The translations under genes were made by a program, and so were the position numbers. A stretch of 64,000 nucleotides of DNA from contig JARKIF010000009.1 of NCBI GenBank assembly GCA_029378245.1, positions 310,001 through 374,000 of the forward strand, given 5' to 3'. The notes beneath the pieces were generated by a model. That model made no database searches. It worked only from the letters and a program-made list of their open reading frames with translations, and was not told the origin of the DNA. Each line of letters begins with the position of its first letter. The first letter of the stretch is position 1. Origin of the DNA: Roridomyces roridus. Taxonomy: Eukaryota; Basidiomycota; Agaricomycetes; Agaricales; Mycenaceae. Shown here one piece after another: positions 57,658-64,000 of the stretch.

Positions 57658-59736
57658 TGCAGGGGTAGAGCTGGCAGTAAAGGAGGGAGGAATGAAGTGG
57701 GATCAAAAGACTCGAAGCTCATTAGCCGCAGGATTTAAATGCAGTAGACACGCGTGGAAATTCCGAGTGGCGAAAATCTTATCACATTTTGGCGCATTGC
57801 TGTCGACCTCGCCAGGGAACAATATCAGGCCGCAGGTAATATCTGCTCGACGTCAGCTGCTCCCTTCGAGAATGTTCGATGACCTGGTGCATTTGGATGA
57901 TTCCTCGGCGGAAATCACGGATAGAGGACTCCAAATAGCGTGTAGGATGAGAGAAAGAAGATGCTCTCCATTCCAAATCATATCTGCCCTTGTCTGTCGC
58001 CCACAGGTCCAAATAGCTGCAAACCCAGCTGATGGACGTTTGAATTGCGCCGGCATAATAGCCTGGGAGCCCAGCGGCAAAAGCGGTTCAGTCCAGAAGA
58101 AGAAGGCGTTGTAAACGCATGCCTTGTTGTATTTCTGCCGCCAGCCAGTGGCGAAAGCCGAATCGGCAGACAAGGCACGCGTGTCCTTGACGATTATCCG
58201 CCTCGCACCCTATTGCGATTGCCTACTTGTGTAGAATGAGGGCAGGCTGGCGTTAAAAATGAAAGACCCACTATCAGCACTCATTGATGCGCAGGGGCTG
58301 ATACCTCAAGAAGCACGGTCAAGAGCGAATCGGATCTGGAATGGAAACTGGGGAAGGGTTGGTACGATGCGCCGTGAGACTGGCATACCGGTAAGCAAGC
58401 GACAAGAGGACACAGTCTGTCAGGCAAGTAACGTTACACTCTCTCGTCTTTTGTTGTTCCATTTCTGTAAAGCTAGAACCTGCAAAAATAAATGGGAACG
58501 AGTTAGCGGAGAGATTTTACCCGAAAGCGAAATATGCCATACCGGGCTTGCGGTATCCTCACGGTGCGGCTAACGGCTTCTGGAAGAAGGTTCGAGCTTG
58601 CAATAGAATACGACAGGCAGAAAATGGTCCACATGGCAGCGGTTTGACCGAATTACCGAGCTGGCAGTGACTATTTCTTGGAGACCATTCCATGGCCGCC
58701 ATCCCAAGTATATCTCGCGTCAGTAAGGCGGTCTTCGTTGAACATTTCTCGGAGAAATGTTCAACGAAGACCGCCTTACAGCACACGGAGTTGAAGCGCA
58801 GGCCGATATTCACGCTCCGCCGCGGCGAAAATGATTGCCGAATCCCGCTTGTGCAGCCACTTGTTCCAAAAGGAAGGCCGTCGGACATTGCACGAAGGAT
58901 TGCGGGTCGTAGTGCGAAATCGGCAAAAACCACACGGACAAGGGCGGAGAGAGAGATAATGTATGGTGACCGGGCTGTACGTAGCTGAAGCGGGGCGCAC
59001 GGAGCTCGCGTATTCAATGACGGGGTCCGGCGGGTACATAGACGTTTTAGAGACGTTTCCAACAAGTCGACAGGGTCCCAAGCGGAGAGTCAAGAGTGTA
59101 AGAAGTACGCGTTGAAGAAATCACAAAGCAGCGAGCCTCTTTGCGTCGTCTGGAGAGAGCCTTGCCAGAGAATGTACAAGAAGGAGCCCGGCCACTGGAG
59201 ACCGCGGCGGTCTAGATGCACTCCGCTGATAGCGATTGGGATCCTCTCACGACGTCGACTACCTTCGACGTGATTTTTCTTTTTCAAGTCAGACGTCAGT
59301 ACTTCAGTACCAGGCCCCTGTCCTTCGCCCAGCGTTTTTGGTCGGACGTCCAGTGCAATACCCTTGAGCCTTGGAGAATGCTTCCTAGTCGTTGAGCGCA
59401 GATCTTCGTCCGCTGAGCGCCCTCTGGTGCCATTGGGTCACATTCAAGAAGGCCAGCGCGATTGGCGAACGCGCGCGGTGGAGGTTGAGGCTGAAGCCAA
59501 GAGAGGTACGCCTCCTATCCGTTCGTGGTCTCGTGCATTCCGCTCCTGAGCCAGTCTGACATATCTGTATGTAGGATGCGCCAGCGTACATTGGGTGGAA
59601 CGAGAGGCGTGGCCAGATAGCGCGGCCTGATGCGATTGAGTTGAGATGAAAGCTTAATGAAAGGTGCGTCACTCTGCATTTCAAAAAAAAAATTGCTGAT
59701 TGAAGTAGGGATTACATCGGTAGTACATGTACAATC
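57658..59736. other. 2 kb without a recognised gene
   Basis: On the minus strand around 57853-58173 a frame of 106 codons reads protein-like (GWRQKYNKACVYNAFFFWTE) but matches nothing I know and has no clear exons around it. The only striking item is the perfect palindrome at 58723-58779. The rest looks non-coding. Confidence 0.4.
58723..58779. repeat. 57-bp perfect palindrome (28-bp arms, 1-nt centre)
   Basis: Left arm 58723-58750 (starting GTAAGGCGGTCTTCG) is exactly the reverse complement of 58752-58779, with G58751 between. The symmetry stops abruptly on both sides. Confidence 0.95.
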
Positions 59737-60792
59737 TCAGAAGAGTCGGCCAGACAGCTGCGGGTACCGCTGAACAATGTCAATGACTGGGGCGTCATCC
59801 GAGTCCATACGGTCCCCACCCTCGTCCTCAAAGTCATCTCGGTCGTGTGACGAGACGCCTTTTGGGAAGTTGTGGTCCTCCTCCGCGCCCGCCTCGTCCA
59901 GTATATCCCAGCAGTCGGCCTCATCTTCGAGATCCAGCGCAGCCTCAAACATCTCGTCCTTGAAGGCGATCCAGTAGTTGAAACGCAAGAGCCGCTTGAG
60001 GAGCGTGTCATCTTTGCATGAGCGGCAGTGGCTACCTGCTTTGCCGAGAAAGATGGCTCGGGAGGAAAGGCGGTCGGAGGCTGCGTCGCAGTCCCTAACA
60101 AGTCATGAGCAAGAGACAAAGACGGAGAAGAGCTGGACGCACCTTCTCCAGGGCAATTGTCTTTGTATCGGCTTTTTGTAGTTCCACTGGGCTTTGGACG
60201 AGTTGGACGGGAGGCGTTCTGGATAGGACGGGGGCATGGAGGCGCGCAGGGGGTTGAGAGATGAGACGACGAGAGGGAGGTGTGGATTCTTGCGCTTCTC
60301 TGCACTCCACAGCAGGCGAAAATCGCGTTCTTCCACGGAGCGCTCCACATGGATCACCGGTGGAGGCAAACAACGTGAAGTCTCGCGAACGCACCGGACG
60401 GGTCTCGACTCGGGGCATCCCGGGCCTCTGAATCCCAGGTCCACCGAATCCGGAATCGCCCGTACGCGCCCAGACCCCACAGGTGGCTGTCGACACCGTG
60501 TAAAGGAAGCCGCTTCTTGCTTGGACGGTACTTGACGCCATAGGTTCGGTGGCGTCGTCGGCACGCTCTGCTGCGTATTGGAGCGCGACGAACGGTTTGG
60601 GATGGCCCGAGAGTAGCTGTTCCGCGGAGTCGACTGTGGGCGCTGCGTGATGACGCCCTCCATCGAGTCGGACGAAAAGGGACTCGAGGATCGCGGGACG
60701 GGGTCGGTGGTGAAGGTGATTTTGGGGGGCCAAGAGCTGGACAAATCCTCATTGAAAGAGAACCAGGCGACTTCTAAAGAGCTGTGAATCAT
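59737..60792 (-). CDS. conserved-looking hypothetical protein
   Basis: Minus strand, two exons (intron, genomic, 60095-60142), 335 residues. The first 150 residues are disordered (RSSSPFSSDSMEGVITQ, TPRNSYSRAIPNRSSRSN). The middle is charged (VERSVEERDFRLLWSAEKR). The C-terminal third looks folded and helical: SDRLSSRAIFLGKAG, SHCRSCKDDTLLKRLLRFN, YWIAFKDEMFEAALDLEDE, then a very acidic tail (EDEGGDRMDSDDAP). The two-Cys motif CRSC is isolated. I do not recognise a family. The spliced frame is closed and the codon pattern is convincing. Confidence 0.65.
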
Positions 60793-61855
60793 GAATTGGT
60801 TTGTGGGGCTATGGAGCGAAGCGCACTAGAAGCCGGAGGCATGATCCCAAACTGCGGAGACTTTGCACAATCGTAGACAGAGGAGGAGGTGAAGTCAAAG
60901 CGTAGGAGGGCCAGGTAGAACACATGGCGCAAAAGGCCGACAAAGGCAGCTGCTATACAGCACCGGAAAGAAACAAAGGGAGTCCATTATTAAAGACCGC
61001 GTTTGTTGTCGTAAGGGGTGGAGCCGAGAGCGTTTGTTTCCGCAAGTGGCCAAGCGGCCCTGGAAAACCTATTTGAGTGACCTGAGCCTCGGAAATTGGC
61101 GCACATCGCCTAGAGCAAGCCGGATGGGTCATGACAGTCGGAAGCAGAAATGATCACTTCCTCCGTCTTACTCCCGACACTGCCCTCGAGGCGCACGAGC
61201 ACTGGAAAAACGCAAGGCAAAAATGGCAGAACCATTACTCCGACTCGCTACGGACCATGTCTGTGTCTGCTGCGCCGGGTATCGTGAGGAGGGACGGGGT
61301 TGCTGGGACGACGACTCACGACGAGTCACGACGCCTCCTGCCGACCCTGCAAATGGGATAAACTACATATTGGTCAAGGTCAAGCACGAGGGGACTCACT
61401 GTCCGAGTTTGACGTGGCCTGCCGCCGGTAGAAGCCTCTTTTTGCTCGTCGAGAACCAAAAGTCAACGAAAGACAAGAGCCCGGAGAGTCCAGAGCCGAG
61501 TCCAGTTACAATTCAAGTCGTAAGTCGGAAAGAGCGAGTATCGCCGAGAGTCTAGACTGTGAGTGGCCGTCATCGAGAACAGCAGCCGTAGGTGGACGAA
61601 TCGGTGTCTTGTCAAGTGAATGTCCTTTAACAGTGAGCCTCGGATTTGTTAGCCTTCTTCCGGCGTCTCACTGTCGGTTTGCAGGTCGTCGAATTTATCA
61701 AACACGAAATGTACAAGGTTACTCTTTAACGTCCTCTTCCTCCTGCGGAGACCAGAGCTGCCCATTCAATATGCTGGTGTGTCTTCTTCGCGTACGTTGC
61801 GCATCGTGCGGCGATGACGACTCTGCCGACCCTGCAAGCCTGGTCATTCGTTCGG
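60793..61855. other. intergenic, no gene recognised
   Basis: Short open frames only (up to 110 codons), none with domains or matching splice sites. Confidence 0.45.
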
Positions 61856-62417
61856 TCAACGAGGTTCAACACGAGGGAGCTCACCTTCCGCTTTATCATC
61901 GCTGGCGGCGGGAGAAGCAGCTTCGCCTTGCTCTTCACCTTCATCCAGCAGCCCGTAATAATATTCCCGCGAATGTAAAAATCGACCGAAAGGCGAGTCG
62001 TCCGGGCTTCGCGCCTCTGCTGCCGACGCCTCCCACTCCACCTCGTCGTCGAGAATGAAGTAGAGCGGTCCTCCCGATAATGGTCTGGTGGCAATGGCAG
62101 ACTGGGGTGTCATTGTCGATGCTTGTGGCGGAGGGACCTCGTCCTCCTCCGGTATATCAACGAGCACATTGAGCCTGTACGACGTTGGAACTCGACAATT
62201 GATAATGTGGCACACTCACTTGTGTTTGCGTATATTCAAGGGCTTCACAGCAGGTCTCTTTCTCGTCTGATTCTCGCGTGTGGAACCGTGGAGTGTGCTC
62301 CTTCGCTTGGCGTGCTCCTACAGTCAAGTTAGCTTGGTGGCACGGCGCGTAGAAGGATCGTACCTCTTCCTCCTCGCAGAAAATTCGGATCATGGAAATC
62401 CCACCGATCAATACCAT
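61856..62417 (-). CDS. hypothetical protein, three exons
   Basis: Minus strand. Exons 62364-62417, 62220-62317 and 61856-62174 join through two well-formed introns (gtacga...gctaac...ctgtag and gtgagt...gtacag) to a closed 156-residue frame: MVLIGGISMIRIFCEEEE, then a basic stretch (STRENQTRKRPAVKPLNIRK), then VLVDIPEEDEVPPP, GGPLYFILDDEVEWEAS and SREYYYGLLDEGEEQG. The 5' end may be longer, since the frame is open upstream of the chosen ATG. No domain recognised. Confidence 0.5.
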
Positions 62418-62866
62418 CGGCGTGTGACTAGCCGCACGGCCGGCACCACCCCAGAGTATATCCCCCCCCTCTTCCTCGCTCCCCAGGCACCCTGGGTGAG
62501 CCCTGGCATCGCTCCGGCATATCCACTGCAACAGGCCGCGCTCCTCACTTCCTCCGACCGCGTACCCTCCCTCACCCCTCCTCCGCTATGAACCCCCTCC
62601 ACGTCCCGCCAGGTGCGAGTCAGTATTTCTGCGCTAGGAACAATGTGCGCCGCTGCAGGCGGCGTTACCTGCACTGGAACCCACGGGCCTCTTCACACCA
62701 CCCTCATTCGAGCAATTAAATAGAAAGTGCGCTGCATGTGGCCTGGCGGCTGCAAAAGCGGCAAGCTCAACAGTGTCTGCTCTCGCATAAGAACACCTCG
62801 ACCACGGCGGAGAGGAAGGGCGGGCGGCGGGACGTCGCGAAGGCCAGAGATAGGAGTATATGCTGT

Positions 62867-63250
62867 TTACATATTGTTTACACTCTGTTCCGACCTGCGT
62901 GCCGCTTGATGGCCTTGCTGACAAATCCCACCGATCATCCCACCGATCATCCCATGGGACATGTTATTTCCATTAACGAAACGCTCTCCCTCCTCGATGA
63001 CCTTTGAAGTCACCTTGCGGCTGTGGTAATACTCCCAGTGCCGGTTCAGGTCGGCTTGGGAGTGCGTTTCCTCGAGACGAGGGTTGGGTGAGCTCGAACT
63101 CGAATTCGAATCGAGGGGTGGGTTGTTCTGCGATTGGGATGGGAGGGGAGAGAGGTCCTTGGTTGTGGTGTTTGGGAAGCGAACAAGTTGAGCTAGGACA
63201 TGGCGATCGCGATCGCGATCGAAAGAAAATGGGTGGTCAGAGCAGTCCAA
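62867..63250 (-). CDS. hypothetical small protein or first exon
   Basis: Minus strand frame of 127 codons with an ATG: MDCSDHPFSFDRDRDRHV, a Ser/Pro/Asn-rich middle, then LNRHWEYYHSRKVTSKVIEEGERFV. A GTGACT after HSRK could be a splice donor, so the true gene may continue differently. A 12-bp direct repeat (gatcatcccacc, twice) lies at about 62934-62957 within the frame. Confidence 0.35.
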   Translation of the reverse strand: MDCSDHPFSFDRDRDRHVLAQLVRFPNTTTKDLSPLPSQSQNNPPLDSNSSSSSPNPRLEETHSQADLNRHWEYYHSRKVTSKVIEEGERFVNGNNMSHGMIGGMIGGICQQGHQAARRSEQSVNNM

Positions 63251-63921
63251 CCGCAGGCCAAGATGTTTATTTAAGCGCGCTCCAAGTCGTTTGCCTTATT
63301 GAGAGCACAAAGGAACGTGAGGGCGGCCCATCAAACACGGTCATTGTCCTTGATCAACATTGCGTGCCACTCGTTATCTAACCGTTGGATAAGGCACAAT
63401 CGTTTTTATGATGTCCGTGATGCAGTACTTACACCAGGGCGTCAACAGATGAAATTTGACTCTTGAGCATCTCTACTCGCTAGCCACAAGAGACTCCCGG
63501 GGGTGTGTATCCTGTTTCGTCATTGAATACTAGTAAGCTCGGGTATATTTCTGACGGCCTCGGGTCTGGTCAATCTGGCCTGCCGAACCAAAGCTGAGCT
63601 CTCAATTTGGGAGTGTCTGAGTGGGGGCTTTGGAATTGAAACTCTGAACTCATGCCATCACCATCATGATCATGATCACTTTGGTGATGCGACTTGTTGA
63701 ACTCATTGCTCTCGAACCACGACGTTCAGAGTAATTCTGAAGAGATGGTTCTCTTTGGAATCAATGTGACTACAATTTGAAATGAAAAAGAAGCACAAGA
63801 ATAATTATTTGAGGCCTCAGAAAGCAAATCACGCGAAACCGTTTCTATAGGCCCCTGCACAAGGTTCCATGGTTCAAAAATGCATAAATATTGAGACCCG
63901 TAGGTCTACCACTCCGGAAAA
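63251..63921. other. intergenic, no gene recognised
   Basis: AT-richer than the rest of the window; a short CATCATGATCATGATCA run at about 63662. At 63849-63863 lies a second copy of the U6 core motif described below, in the opposite orientation. Confidence 0.4.
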
Positions 63922-63953
63922 GCGTGTCATCCTTGTGCAGGGGCCATGCTAAT
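63922..63953 (-). ncRNA. U6 snRNA-like fragment
   Basis: On the minus strand 32 consecutive nucleotides (beginning ATTAGCATGGCCCCTGC and ending GATGACACGC) agree with the conserved central part of U6 snRNA, downstream of the ACAGAGA box. The flanking U6 sequence is absent on both sides: neither ACAGAGA nor the 3' stem follows. Splice signals are not found at the borders, so it is more likely a fragment or a retropseudogene than an intron-split functional gene, but the upstream part lies partly beyond the window. Confidence 0.6.
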
Positions 63954-64000
63954 TCGTCGAGAATAGGTCAGCGGTAATTCATGCCATTGAGGGAATGGGA

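Noticed and set aside
57853..58173. Minus-strand gene of about 106 codons
   Set aside because: Protein-like in places but no domain, no supporting exons and no clear start; kept only as a remark.
59985..60035. A 24-nt intron in the gene at 59737-60792
   Set aside because: The stretch is in frame and encodes residues that read normally (GSHCRSCKDD), so no splice is needed.

Overview
The window is nuclear DNA of a filamentous basidiomycete, most likely an Agaricomycete. Genes are dense and on both strands. Introns are mostly 40-60 nt with GTRNGY donors, CTRAY branch sites and YAG acceptors, and the protein families are typical of mushrooms (F-box/LRR expansions, MYND, DUF1479, a Hal-type kinase, lineage-specific membrane proteins). 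Wherever I could splice a gene, the exon lengths were checked to give a closed reading frame.

Layout. 1-1063: 3' end of a Ty3/gypsy chromodomain retroelement with its LTR. 1064-6223: gene-poor repeat debris with a candidate MITE. 6224-11571: a young Ty1/copia element with 238-bp LTRs and a 5-bp target duplication. 12561-14750: secreted carboxylesterase. 14968-15685: MYND finger protein. 16137-17353: seven-helix membrane protein (family A, singleton), followed by an intron-containing tRNA-Gly(UCC) at 17402-17497. 17978-23161: three tandem F-box/LRR-like paralogs (family C), of which only the middle one is intact. 24149-25699: DUF1479 dioxygenase-like gene. 25871-26428: small basic protein. 26430-27863: intron-rich, internally duplicated locus. 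28469-40433: tandem array of four more family A genes, interrupted by a 4.1-kb hAT-like element that itself carries two solo LTRs; a third, different solo LTR breaks the first array gene. 40768-42630: Hal4/Hal5-type kinase. 43289-45441, 49931-52027 and 52856-54906: three paralogs of a second membrane family with a large ectodomain (family B). Between and after them lie a Cys-rich GPI-type protein (minus strand), a single-pass Ser/Pro-rich membrane protein, a decayed F-box gene (minus), a divergent forkhead factor (minus) and several lineage-specific genes. A 57-bp perfect palindrome lies at 58723-58779 and a U6 snRNA-like fragment at the right edge.

The main theme is birth and death of gene families. 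Families A, B and C are local tandem expansions, and each shows decay or near-decay in at least one copy: an LTR insertion (A2), a frame lesion that may be bypassed by a new intron (B1), and a 5' deletion plus frameshifts (C1, C3). The two membrane families have no function I can name. Retroelement and hAT insertions with intact target duplications allow the order of several events to be read directly.
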